From: Nitzschia sp. DOCU1
Lineage: Eukaryota; Bacillariophyta; Bacillariophyceae; Bacillariales; Bacillariaceae
Direction of reading: 5' to 3'
Assembly (NCBI GenBank): GCA_951394045.1
Contig: OX595994.1
Coordinates: 1,674,001-1,738,000, forward strand
DNA length: 64,000 nucleotides
The notes under the pieces were generated by a model. It saw only the letters and a program-made list of their open reading frames with translations, did no database searches and was not told the origin of the DNA. This document shows, piece by piece, positions 50,401 to 59,231 of this stretch. The first letter of the stretch is position 1. The number at the start of each line of letters is the position of its first letter. A program made the translations under genes and the position numbers.

Positions 50401-50679
50401 GAGAGGTGGCAACCGAAATTCGTCGTCGTTGTGAATTGCTTTCGAGGCGGCATAATTATTATCAGTATTGCCATCGTTTTCATCTTCATCTATTATTTTG
50501 TCGTTGCCCAGAATGTGCTGAGGTTTGGATGGTTCCACCTCGCCCACCGATGTGTTGTTGGAGTCATCCACCACTGGATCGCCTATCGTTATTGTTTCGG
50601 CTACACTAAGTTTGTCCTCCGCTAGAAGTGGAAGGGCACTGGCCAACAGCCAGATAACTCTTCGACCACGTATCCTCAT
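47485..50679 (-). CDS. SUN-domain membrane protein of the mid-SUN (SLP/SUCO) type
   Basis: This is a 1064-residue protein started at the Met at 50679, which opens a signal peptide (VIWLLASALPLLA); an upstream Met at 50754 would bury it. A long acidic region precedes a SUN domain at about 270-415: SAGALIIEKSSGFKGTSNLL, KFVVVGLSEDILVKQIKLAN, SSSVKDFQVMGSQT, VRYLKFKFLSHHG, EYYCTYSQIKVHGST. The conserved Cys of SUN domains is present. Further regions are disordered, with a helical part near 700-830. Two membrane regions lie at about 833-880 and 938-960, before a basic tail. A signal peptide, an internal SUN domain and C-terminal membrane spans is the layout of mid-SUN proteins (yeast Slp1, SUCO/Osteopotentia), which act in the ER or nuclear envelope in protein folding and quality control, unlike C-terminal SUN proteins of LINC complexes. 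Confidence 0.8.
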   Translation of the reverse strand: MRIRGRRVIWLLASALPLLAEDKLSVAETITIGDPVVDDSNNTSVGEVEPSKPQHILGNDKIIDEDENDGNTDNNYAASKAIHNDDEFRLPPLPKSEYPPIETIQPSDNQDETKDDGDVVQLAELTEELDRESGEVDTGDSGQIENAENVPCDDNRSEDDDPIDGGEKPKDADLDSVKMPVETHKKVDNSGKGIHVQASEDKQVEEEVEDVPQPDGIDGDHDPELDDSQGDKDPLAKQNDTTPDDASISKPSEADEDEDEEDSLSRVSVDYASKSAGALIIEKSSGFKGTSNLLNGDKDKYAIAPCEEKKFVVVGLSEDILVKQIKLANYERFSSSVKDFQVMGSQTLGKWFDLGTYSAKAGNGEQTFDLQEPAWVRYLKFKFLSHHGVEYYCTYSQIKVHGSTMVQGFHEQWEESATDQDEDVLEEQPEADDSTDAKILVEAVVADPATPAKADDGGNASAIDDVKKKDDIPATNEQTRSSPEQAESSKSAECVLQVERCPLKQSTVLDDMLHGTLSDEELFSSLYDLIPSTLSALSNASRNSPGRQTTGGELRTLHQIGSLAIQSIYSTSKNVADAAKALISDSTHKIATPAMTDEIGDSLGEYIITELEQLTKKWNIPLLDAPEVKVAEGTVQVTVNQTNQTASNASARAGANDTSALQNTTESGVVEEKKVTEIEAVQHETSSMPKRTVDEEGEPQVLPAVADPETSMDQALAKMLENLPSADCLSKLDYAQFKAKMMASKKAHGGPGAASTSGASSMEPIFKKLTDEIKALQSSLSIHDQFTKASTLCYQRVLLDLIAETDRLRTDQEQRLLRLENEFRESQSSLLWKIPRLMFGAFRVFSRWIYVALVYIYSSAIVGFAALVKMSLHFFTWLFRSALLQWPAVKNALLSNKDGANDVGKYLRQLTDQMDQLVLQMEVRDSKLTADEQEEMWKFPVVPIVLLILLGRFVMCFAPSAHIVSPGLRRELIVWSYKGLSPVKKEKSPPKRSSKEVPESKKRVEKSGKASEPNDDTPPLVVDQSSADQNGPSGDRLSGGLPEAQIQAGARPRINDTSSQAVTP

Positions 50680-51990
50680 GGATAAAGTGTTTCTGGTTTT
50701 ATTTTTGGGAGCGATGCTGAAATGAAATAGGCTTTTTGAGAAGGCAGAAAGCAACTCTCCTCGCTCGTGGTAAACAGCGCGGGAAACGAAATGGTCGTCG
50801 AAAGTACGTGGTTTGCGTTTGCAGCATCAAAGAACCATCAGTGCGGTTTTGATTGGCGGTCGTGGGTGGTGTCACGTTCCTCGGGGGTTTCGAGCCAGAA
50901 AGGGTTATGGGCGGGTTTCGCCATGATGTCAGCCATGGAGGCACAAATGAGACACTCGCGCAAAGTTCTGACCCCCTAAGTGGAATTTTAACAAATAACC
51001 AGTCATGAGGATAAAACAATCCCCAAAAGTCCGCCACGCTCGGTACTAGGGACTGGAAGATAGCGAGATCCTTCCACGCGGCAAATTTTCAGAGAAGCCC
51101 AATCGCATGCCGATGTGTGGCGGAACCCACCACTTCAAAGCAATTTCAAGCCAATCGTCCATAATAGCGCTTACGGTTAGTACTACCGGTAGAAGCTTGC
51201 TTGCTGGCCGCCACTATGATACTGGTAGAAGACGCAGCAACAGCCAGGGAACAAGCAACCCAAAATAACAAGAAGAAGAAGTGTTGCTATGGCTGCTGTT
51301 GCTTGCTGCAGCGGCTTCTTCTTCATACTGCCGTAGAACTCCTTTCTGACAGACTGCTGACTGTAAAACAAGATGTGTGCTATCGCTATTAAAAATTCTC
51401 ATGTTTGAATGATACTTTTCGTCGTTGTTGCATCAGCGTCTCCACGTTGGTCTTGTGATTCGTCTTAGCTTGTTCTTATTCGACCCACCAGCAAGTAGAC
51501 TTCTTACTTGCGCCCAGGTCGTTGTTGTTGCCTGAAAGGAGGAAAACTTTACAAGTTTAGACAAGGAAAGCTATCGTATTTTTGGTCAGATCTGTAGTCG
51601 GTGTCATCGAGGAGCGCGATGGAAGTGGGATGGCTCTTTGGCGAAAGTACGTCGTACTAACGCTGTTTCACACTTGGTATCATGACTATCTAGACTTTTG
51701 AATGCCCGCCCAGCGCTCGACGAACTCCAGGCTATATTATTTCTGTCTAAATATGTCGCACATCGCTGAATTTTCACGTCATCGCTAGATAACTCGCCTA
51801 ATTTTTCAAAGAATGACGATATTTGGATTTTCGCTGTGAGTGGAGGCAATTGTGTGTTTGATCGATTGATGAAAAAGAGTAGCGTCTTTTGCTTTTGTTG
51901 ATTTCGCTCGACAGCACGTAACATACAAAGTCTGCTGGCGTAACCAAACCCTTGGACATCAAGAGAGAGAAATAGTTGCAAAAAGGGAAA
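50680..51990. other. Divergent intergenic region, no gene recognised
   Basis: These 1.3 kb separate the SUN-domain gene (minus) from the next plus-strand gene. Short overlapping frames near 51180-51400 derive from a GAAGAAGAAG/TTGCTGTTG-rich segment and are not convincing genes. Promoters for both flanking genes are expected. Confidence 0.45.
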
Positions 51991-52689
51991 ATGAGTCGAG
52001 TCTGGTCAGAAGATGACAACGCGAAAGTTCGGGGCATCGGGTCTGCAATGCTATCAGGCCTCACCATTTTCGTATACATGGTTCTCCGACTGATTGAAGC
52101 CAGACAAGCGCACTTCATTAAAGCACAAGTCCAGAAGGGCATCGACGTTGAGAAGCAGGATACAAAGAGTCGAAGGACAATCCAACAAGAAGATGATATC
52201 GACTTTGCAGAGCTTGAAGACACGTTCTTCCAAGTCGAAACCGAAGAGAAGCGACCAGCCTTAGGCGTCAAAGCCAACATTCGCATTTTTACACAAGCCA
52301 TGGCTACGGTGGCATTTTCCTGTCACACGTCCGCCTCGCTCCCTATTGCTCTGATTGGGATCATTGCCTCGTGTGTTATCATCTTCCTCTGTCTTTGGGT
52401 AAAGCAACTCAACTACGTTTGGATGTCCGATTTGGCGAACGTGCACTTGTACGGAACTCTGTTTTTCGTCATTTGTGCCTCTACAACAGCGGTCACAATG
52501 CTCGTTTGGGCCTACCATCGAGAACAACAATATGCGGATGAAGACCTATTGGCAGGATATCTGTCGGTGATGAAATTGATCGGCAGCTTTTCGCTTGCCC
52601 TCGCCGGCTGCCTGATCGGCCTCTGGATGTACAAAAGAAAGAGGTCGTACGAGCGACGTAAGGGGAGGGGTACCAACCTCTTGGCGTAG
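51991..52689 (+). CDS. Four-span membrane protein of unknown family
   Basis: This is a 232-residue protein started at the Met at 51991 (MSRVWSED); a Met five codons upstream (51976) is possible. A first hydrophobic segment at about 18-37 (MLSGLTIFVYMVLRLIE) is followed by a charged, acidic loop of about 60 residues (EDDIDFAELEDTFF). Hydrophobic segments then follow near 98-138 (two close spans), 150-170 (LYGTLFFVICASTTAVTMLV) and 190-210 (LIGSFSLALAGCLIGLWMY), and a basic C-terminus (KRKRSYERRKGR). No family is recognised. The downstream gene at 53379 has a similar outline: one span, a polar loop, then four spans. The two may be distant relatives, but I see no clear sequence identity. Confidence 0.65.
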   Translation: MSRVWSEDDNAKVRGIGSAMLSGLTIFVYMVLRLIEARQAHFIKAQVQKGIDVEKQDTKSRRTIQQEDDIDFAELEDTFFQVETEEKRPALGVKANIRIFTQAMATVAFSCHTSASLPIALIGIIASCVIIFLCLWVKQLNYVWMSDLANVHLYGTLFFVICASTTAVTMLVWAYHREQQYADEDLLAGYLSVMKLIGSFSLALAGCLIGLWMYKRKRSYERRKGRGTNLLA

Positions 52690-52850
52690 GTGAGAATGGG
52701 AAGGTCACAAGTGACCATTTTTAATTCATAAGATGTACAAGAATGCCTCGTACGCACAACGGTGTACCGTTCGTCGCAAGAAAACGAATTGCCGCGTCGA
52801 ACAGTAGCGACCGAGTTGCTAGAACGTGAGTTTGTACCCTCAAGAAAGCT

Positions 52851-53292
52851 TTGAAAAAAGCTACACATAAATTCATTTGATATGCTTGGAGTTTTTTCTA
52901 GAGTAGATTCTCAGGTTAGCAAGTACCCTTGACGATTAGTACTTATCCATTCGGGGGCGCCATTTCACCACTCGTCGTCCCTCCTAGCAACCCCCGTCAT
53001 AGTCATGGGAATGGAAAGTCCCCGCTGTTACTGAAGACCACAACGGGGCGCCAAGCAACATCTTGAGTGGCTTGAGAAAAGCTCCACATACAACAATTTG
53101 ATATGTTTAGAGGCCTCTCTAGAGGAGATTTTCGAGATAGCAACTAGCAGTGGCGATGTATCATGGGATTTCTTCATTTGAGGTCGCCATTTCACCCCTT
53201 GTCTACCGTAGCCCTCTACCGGTACCGTCATCACCAGCGTCCAAAATTAGGGGGAAATCCCACTTTTGCTACGGAAAGCCAACGGCGGTGCG
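52851..53292. repeat. Imperfect tandem duplication, unit about 221 bp
   Basis: Unit 1 is about 52851-53071 and unit 2 about 53072-53292. They share, in order, TTGArAAAAGCTmCACATA, ATTTGATATG, CTAGAGnAGATT, AGCAAnTA, TTCATTnGrGG and CGCCATTTCACC, and both end in a CAACGG-type stretch. The units touch end to end. Divergence is substantial, so the event is old. The duplication lies upstream of the membrane-protein start at 53379 and makes its upstream frame look falsely coding. Confidence 0.7.
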
Positions 53293-53378
53293 CCCCCCCC
53301 TCCTTGTCGCTTTGGGTTTTAGTCGCAGTTCATCTCATCGCCGGAAACAGCACTTCTCGCACTTTCGGTTTCTGCACA

Positions 53379-54332
53379 ATGGTGCTCAAACTCGCACATG
53401 GCACCATGGTAGACTATGTAATGCTTGCCAGGGCTGCGGGCTGGGTGGCCCTTGTAGTCATCTCCGTTTATCTTTACGATTTGTCGCGTCGCTTGATGAT
53501 CCGAAGACTTGCCGAAGTTTGCACCCAGCAGCACCACCAGCAAGGCCAGCAGGTTTCGGAGCCTGTTGAGGGAGTGGGGGTTGATGAGGCCAATTATCCG
53601 AAGAACGAAGACATCGGCCAAGTGGACCCACCACCTCAGAGAAGAACTGAACTGTACTATTTCGAACACTTTGCCATCATGTGGAAAGTTTTCCTCACCA
53701 TGTTGTTTGCTGATCCTGGCCGCTTCATCGATTCCCTCACGCGCAACGACAGTACGGACGAGAGCCCGGTCTTGACATATTTGAGTCTACTTTCAAAAAT
53801 CTTTGAATTCTTTGTCATCTTTTTGGTATGGAAGAACGACTTATATTTTCCAGCGCTTACCAACTATGAATCCTATCGACTGCGATTTTGCCTTCTTGCT
53901 TCCGTTTTGGCTGAGAACTGTGCCGTGGTACTGCTTTTCTGGGCTCGGTGTACCAGCGGTGAGTGCCCCTCAAGCAATGATGATGACGACGACAAGTACA
54001 ATGATGGGCCATACAACGGCTACATTGTTGTTTCAGCCGTACTCGGTGGTCTTGCCCTTCTAGTTGCTGGCGGTATCGTAACTGCCGATCGTTATATGCA
54101 TCAATTCCTCCACGCCTCTCCAGCACCAGCACAAGACCCCAACGGAGCTTTTGATTTTGGTTTAATGGATGCCCCGGTGCAAGCTCCCGATCTCAATCTT
54201 GGAAAAGTCTTCCGGCCCATTGTCTTCGCCTTGACAGCTGTGGGTTCAATCATCTTTGTTGGAGTTACGATAGTGGTGATTGTTCATTGCGCCTTAAATG
54301 GCACCTGCAGCGAGCATCGCGGTGCCTACTAG
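53379..54332 (+). CDS. Five-span membrane protein of unknown family
   Basis: This is a 317-residue protein started at the Met at 53379 (MVLKLAHG). The frame is open for 72 codons upstream, but that part lies largely in the duplicated non-coding unit and is rejected as coding. The first span is about 17-35 (GWVALVVISVYLYDL), followed by a Gln-rich polar loop. Hydrophobic segments then follow near 95-112, 133-155 (LLSKIFEFFVIFLVW), 166-186 (FCLLASVLAENCAVVLLFW), 210-233 (IVVSAVLGGLALLVAGGIV) and 284-308 (IVFALTAVGSIIFVGVTIVVIV). An acidic run (DDDDDK) lies between two spans. A Cys pair flanks the last loop (CALNGTC). The family is not recognised. Confidence 0.65.
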   Translation: MVLKLAHGTMVDYVMLARAAGWVALVVISVYLYDLSRRLMIRRLAEVCTQQHHQQGQQVSEPVEGVGVDEANYPKNEDIGQVDPPPQRRTELYYFEHFAIMWKVFLTMLFADPGRFIDSLTRNDSTDESPVLTYLSLLSKIFEFFVIFLVWKNDLYFPALTNYESYRLRFCLLASVLAENCAVVLLFWARCTSGECPSSNDDDDDKYNDGPYNGYIVVSAVLGGLALLVAGGIVTADRYMHQFLHASPAPAQDPNGAFDFGLMDAPVQAPDLNLGKVFRPIVFALTAVGSIIFVGVTIVVIVHCALNGTCSEHRGAY

Positions 54333-54483
54333 GAGAGTTGATGTTGGGTTTGCAGGACCGATATTCTTCGTTCGGTAGTTCTTTGTAATAAAAATGTTCA
54401 GTTTTGTAACTTTCTTGTTATCAAAAGGGGGGCGACGGTCCCTCTACTAGAACCTTCGAAAGACGTATGGGCTGGCGATCTCG

Positions 54484-56151
54484 CTACTCGACCAAGCCCA
54501 AGCGCTCGAGTCCACCTTCGTTTCCTGTGGTAGAGATCGATTTGAGTAGACATTCAAATGGATGCTCCTGAAGTCCGAGGCGGTCACCAGCGCAAACCCA
54601 AGTATCCCTAATCACCTGTTCTTTCACCTTGCGATCAGTCTCGTCTCGTGGTTCCATCCCTGGAAATCGGTTGACTTCAACAAGCCATGGGTTCAAGCTG
54701 GCGTCGACAACAAAGTCAAAACCCATGATTTTTGGAATCCCCAGAATCATCCTTCGGGCGTCCCAGTCCAAATTAGTCCTTTCCTTTAGATAACAACGCA
54801 ACACATTTTCGACTCCAGAGTGGATTCGTTCCCATAATGGCTCGAAGGACTTTCCCTCTTGTTCCAGATATTTTCTTAGATAGTCTAGGTCATGTTGTTC
54901 CATGGTAACGTCGCGCCCCGAGTTGGTCATGTGTATTCCAGAATCAAGGAGGTTCGCCCCAGCTTCCAGTTGCACAGAAGCCAGCTTTAACAGACCCTGC
55001 CTTGAGAGGTACGCGTCGACAGGCGAAAAGTACACAACGTAAATGCGCAAAGAGAATTTGCGGCCTTTCAACAAGAATGGCGGATCGACCATTTGCTGAA
55101 GCAAGCGTTCGTCGGCAGATGAGTTGTCACCACTGTACAGTAAACTTGAAACTTCGGGGGCGAGAAGAACTCGATTCCCGTGCGATCCATAACCAGACCT
55201 CTCCTTGAGAATGTAGAGTGTTTGCGGATCCTCGTTCAAGTGAATTGCCTTGTCGTCGGTTAAAGGAACGACGAATCCAGACGGCCAAAAGCTTGCTGTC
55301 CTCTGTGGATACTTTGATAGCAAACGATGCAAAAGCACCTTGTCGTCAAGAAGCAACAGCGACGGATCATCTAGAGGGCAAAGATTAATTCGCAATAGCG
55401 ACAGAAATGTGCAGTTCTGTGCTTGCTGTGCTGTTCTCGGCAGGCCGGGGTTTACGACAGCCTGGATCCACCTATAGAGTGGCTCGGACGCAACTGCGGC
55501 CGACGTGATCAAACCCAGTGATTCTTCGTATTTCGCATCGCCACTCTGCATATACTTTAGCACTCCCAACAATCCCTGTGCTGCGACATGTTCGTCGTCC
55601 GCAAGTCCGCGGCAACGATTTTGCAGGATGTCGATTGCGCCTGGTAAATCGCCCTGACGTAAAGCGCATTTCGCGGCACCCACGCATCCTACTTCTGAGT
55701 GGACGGCTTGAAATTCTTGAAATGCTTCCGAATATTTCAATAGGCGTTGTAACGCTTGGGCCTTGGTCACTCGCAACTCATGACTGTTTGGGTCCAACGT
55801 CAAGGCCTCGTCTAGAACTCGCACGGCACGATCGTCGCGCCCGATTCGTACAAGGCAAGAGCCGTACAGGGCCAGAGACAAACCAAGAATGGTTCTATCC
55901 TGCCTGAGGAGGCTAGGCATATCCTGACCATCTAGAAGTGCACTCCAACATTCACAGGCCTCTTGAGCTGCCGTAATATTCTTTGGAGACGCATTAGAAA
56001 GCTGCATGGCGCGGCGGAGTTCCCCGAAGGCGTCGCCCGAAACACCCTTTTTGGCCGCCTGTCCACGGGGAGGCTGGAGCGTCAAACCAAGCACATGAAT
56101 ACAGAGCAGAAATAAGACCAATGCCGTCCATTTAGACAAAAATGAGGTCAT
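54484..56151 (-). CDS. Tubulin-tyrosine-ligase-like protein with signal sequence and TPR-like region
   Basis: This is a 555-residue protein started at the Met at 56151 (MTSFLSKW), which places a hydrophobic signal (ALVLFLLCIHVLGLTL) at the very N-terminus; a Met 13 codons upstream (56190) is the alternative. Residues about 85-240 hold TPR-like helices (DRAVRVLDEALTLDPNSHEL, SEAFQEFQAVHSEVG). From about 300 the ATP-grasp domain of the TTL family is clear: YILKERSGYGSHGNRVLL, PPFLLKGRKFSLRIYVVYFS, SGIHMTNSGRD, KIMGFDFVVDASLNPWLVEV followed by NRFPGME. TTL-family enzymes ligate Tyr, Glu or Gly to tubulin or other proteins in the cytosol. An N-terminal signal is unusual and suggests a secretory-pathway or membrane-anchored ligase with a non-tubulin substrate; that is inference. 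Confidence 0.8.
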   Translation of the reverse strand: MTSFLSKWTALVLFLLCIHVLGLTLQPPRGQAAKKGVSGDAFGELRRAMQLSNASPKNITAAQEACECWSALLDGQDMPSLLRQDRTILGLSLALYGSCLVRIGRDDRAVRVLDEALTLDPNSHELRVTKAQALQRLLKYSEAFQEFQAVHSEVGCVGAAKCALRQGDLPGAIDILQNRCRGLADDEHVAAQGLLGVLKYMQSGDAKYEESLGLITSAAVASEPLYRWIQAVVNPGLPRTAQQAQNCTFLSLLRINLCPLDDPSLLLLDDKVLLHRLLSKYPQRTASFWPSGFVVPLTDDKAIHLNEDPQTLYILKERSGYGSHGNRVLLAPEVSSLLYSGDNSSADERLLQQMVDPPFLLKGRKFSLRIYVVYFSPVDAYLSRQGLLKLASVQLEAGANLLDSGIHMTNSGRDVTMEQHDLDYLRKYLEQEGKSFEPLWERIHSGVENVLRCYLKERTNLDWDARRMILGIPKIMGFDFVVDASLNPWLVEVNRFPGMEPRDETDRKVKEQVIRDTWVCAGDRLGLQEHPFECLLKSISTTGNEGGLERLGLVE

Positions 56152-56971
56152 GATATATTTTCTTTCCCACCGTAACCTCATGGCAATCACGTCTACTTCA
56201 TCGGAAGCGTGTCATCCCTAGGCTTATTCTTCGACAAATAGTATCAATGCGATGGAGTAAGCGCAGCTCTTCTGGAGTTTAGAATCTCCTTGAAGCAACG
56301 TCATGGTCGAGGCATGATCCTTGATGGGTAGGTCTCGATTGACAGAGGATCTGGAAAGGGATCAGTCATCATCCGTCGGGAAGGACGGAAACCGTCGTCG
56401 GATATGCATACGTGGTGCTGTGTTCATTTTTCCGCGCGCACGATCAACAAAGTTCGGTGATTGGAGCATAAGGTTTGCCGTACACAAAAAATGAGACGCA
56501 TAGACAACACGTCACAGTTTCAATACCACACTTGATTCGTAGCGGTAAAATGACGTTAAATTTATCTAAGTAATCATATTTATTTGGCTTCTGTACTAAC
56601 GTAGTCTTTCATGACGTTGCTCTTTGATTTCTGCCAATAATCGACGTATCACTGGAATTCCCACGGATAACAATGCCACCAATGAAACGCATCTATTGGT
56701 GATTCGGCAACCCAAAACAATAAGGGTGTGACGTAGCTTTCCCAATGCTCGTCTCCGGCCAAAGACCAGCATATGTTGATCTTTCTTCCTTCATCATGTC
56801 CAGAACCACCGTAACCGGTCAGTAGAAGTTTGAACGTGCTCCTGACCCAAAGTTGTCGTCGCGTGTCGCCAGATCGGCAACAAACTGCTTTCGATCACTT
56901 TTTCTCGCGACGACAGCGATCAAAGCCCCAATCCAAATTTCATTGTCAAGTTTCCAAAATACAAGAATACA
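56152..56971. other. Divergent intergenic region
   Basis: These 820 nt lie between the TTL-like gene (minus) and the KamA-family gene (plus) and contain no recognisable gene. Both promoters are expected here. Confidence 0.45.
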
Positions 56972-58916
56972 ATGATCTTTGCACGAAGCTCTCTTGCCCT
57001 TGCAGCTCTCTTGGCTGCTGCCGTGTCGGCTCCTGGAGCCGATGCCTTTATGCCTGCTAAATTTGCTCCTGGTAAGTTCCAAAACAACGCACTTGTTAAG
57101 AATGACCAGCTGGTCACTTCTGTTGACGCCATTTGATGCGATCGGGGATGGAAGGCCACCTGCCCAGCGCTTTCATGATGGACATCAGCACACTGGCCAG
57201 CCAATCATGCGAGGTTGGGGGATGGGAGCATAAGGCAATGAAAAGGCCACTGCCCCAATGAGCACCAGCCGCGGCAGCTCTTCCATTGAAGTTAGAAAGC
57301 AAATGCCGTGGCACAGGATGCCCTGCGAGTGCTTCCTGGACTCGAGCTCTTCACATGTTTTGGTTGATTCCTTGTCGTAATATTATCGGGTTCAACAAAC
57401 GAGAATTTGCGTCCTGACAATTTCCTTTCCTCGCCCCATTTCAGTTCGAACATCCTTGCGAGCAGAATCAGATCCTCTCATTGCTGATGCCACCACTACT
57501 TCAGTCGATACTGAGTCAGTGGCCACTCAAGCAATTGAGGTTGGAGGACTAAATAACATGATTGGAATGAATGGTTTGGCGCCAAACCAACCCAATGAGC
57601 GATTCAAGGCCATTTCCCTTCAAGCCATTGACAAAATCGCCGAGGACCACCCCAGCTTTGCTTCTCTTATTGACGATGTGCGCCTGGCTGGTCTTGTTTT
57701 CCCTTTCAAGGCCTCGCCTTACTTTGTCGATGAGCTCATTGATTGGGAGTCCGACAATGTCAAGGAAGATCCTTTCTACAGGCTTGTGTTCCCCACCATG
57801 GACATGCTCGAGCCTCACCACCGAGAAAAGCTTCTCAAGGCCAAGGAGGCGGGAGACCCTGCCCTGATTATGAAGGCGGTTGCTGAAATCCGAGAAGACT
57901 TGAACCCCCACCCTGCTGGACAAAAGACTTTGAATGCTCCCAAGAAGGCTGAATTGACCGGTGTGCAACACAAGTACAGCGAGACCGTTTTGGTCTTCCC
58001 CGCTGCCGCCCAGACTTGCCACGCCTACTGCACTTACTGCTTCCGATGGGCGCAATTCATCGGAGACGACGAATTGCGATTCGCGCAAAAGGAGGCTGAT
58101 TCCCTCTTTGCCTACTTGGACGAACACAAGGAAGTCTCGGATATTTTGATGACCGGTGGAGACCCCATGATCATGAAGACCAAGTCTCTTGCTCAGTACT
58201 TGGAACCACTGTGCGATCCTAACTTTCTTCCTCACATCAAGAACCTCCGTATTGGAACTCGTGCCTTGACCTTCTGGCCCCAACGTTTTACTACCGATGC
58301 CGACGCCGATGAATTGATCACTTTGATGCGACGTGTACGAGAAGAAGGAGGTCGCCACCTTGCTGTCATGGCCCACTTGGGACACCACCGCGAGCTTTCG
58401 ACCGATAAGTTCAAGGCTGCTGTTAACCGTATCCAAAAGGAAGCCTTCGCCACAATCCGATCTCAATCGCCAATCATGCGAGGCATCAACGACGACGCCG
58501 AAGTGTGGGCACAAAAGTGGCGCACAGAGGTCAACATGGGCATCATCCCCTACTACATGTTCATGGCCCGTGATACCGGTGCTCAACAGTTCTTCGAAGT
58601 GCCCATGGTCAAGGCACAAAGAATCTTCAGCGACGCTCTCCGAAACACCTCCGGTTTGATCCGTACTGTTCGTGGACCTTCCATGAGCTGCACTCCCGGA
58701 AAGGTTGAGGTAACCGGTGTTGAAGAAATCATGGGTCAAAAGGCTTTCGTTTTGCGTTTCCTCCAATGCCGTGATGAAGCTTGGATCGGACGCATCTTCT
58801 TTGCCAAGTACGACCCTACGGCTGTCTGGTTTGATGACCTGGAACCTCTTGATGGCATGGAGCTTCCGTGGGATGAGAGTGGTCTCCCCAAGCCGATTAC
58901 GCCTTCTTTGAACTAA
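56972..58916 (+). CDS. Plastid-targeted KamA-family radical SAM protein (lysine 2,3-aminomutase-like, two exons)
   Basis: Exons are 56972-57071 and 57445-58916. The 373-nt intron has GTAAGT and CAG borders, and joining gives AKFAPVRTSLRAESDP. The product is 523 residues. Exon 1 encodes little more than a signal peptide (SSLALAALLAAAVSAPGADA) and the plastid motif A-FMP. The radical SAM cluster site is CHAYCTYCF (C225, C229, C232), followed by ILMTGGDPM, the SAM-contact GGD motif. The upstream DLNPHPAGQ and the core HLAVMAHLGHHREL also fit the KamA family. In bacterial lysine 2,3-aminomutase the PLP-binding Lys sits in a Gly-rich GGGGK loop; here the corresponding region reads RGPSMSCTPGKVEV, so the Lys may be retained in another context. 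The substrate could be lysine (giving beta-lysine, a compatible-solute precursor) or another amino acid. Eukaryotic copies are rare; a bacterial origin is plausible. Confidence 0.85.
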
Positions 58917-59231
58917 ATTTTCTTCTTTGATTGCACTCTCAAAGACTAATTTTCTGTGACGAATGAAGAAATGACAGGAATGCGATGGCTTCTCTTGACC
59001 AAGACATTGTTGTGGGAACGACCGACTTCCACCATTTTTTATTTTACGTGCCGATCGCTGGCATGTCCTGCCGCTACTTTTGAGATCTTTCAAATAGACC
59101 CCCTTTAGAAAGCAGAATCGACTGCTTCTGAGCTTGTACAGTTACATCATTTCTTGGAATGGCACACTATAATCACACCTTTAACATTTCAACTCTAGCA
59201 ACTTCTGAGGATACGAGACTGATTTTTAGAA
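58917..59231. other. Convergent intergenic region
   Basis: These 315 nt lie between the 3' ends of the KamA-family gene (plus) and the KMO-like gene (minus). They contain no gene. Confidence 0.45.

Noticed and set aside
53163..53378. N-terminal extension of the membrane-protein gene
   Set aside because: It falls mainly in the duplicated 221-bp unit, whose other copy is non-coding. The Met at 53379 gives a normal N-terminus ahead of the first membrane span.
57549..59093. 514-codon minus-strand frame opposite the KamA-family gene
   Set aside because: It lies entirely antisense to a well-supported enzyme and has no domain signature. Codon bias in the real gene explains the lack of stops.
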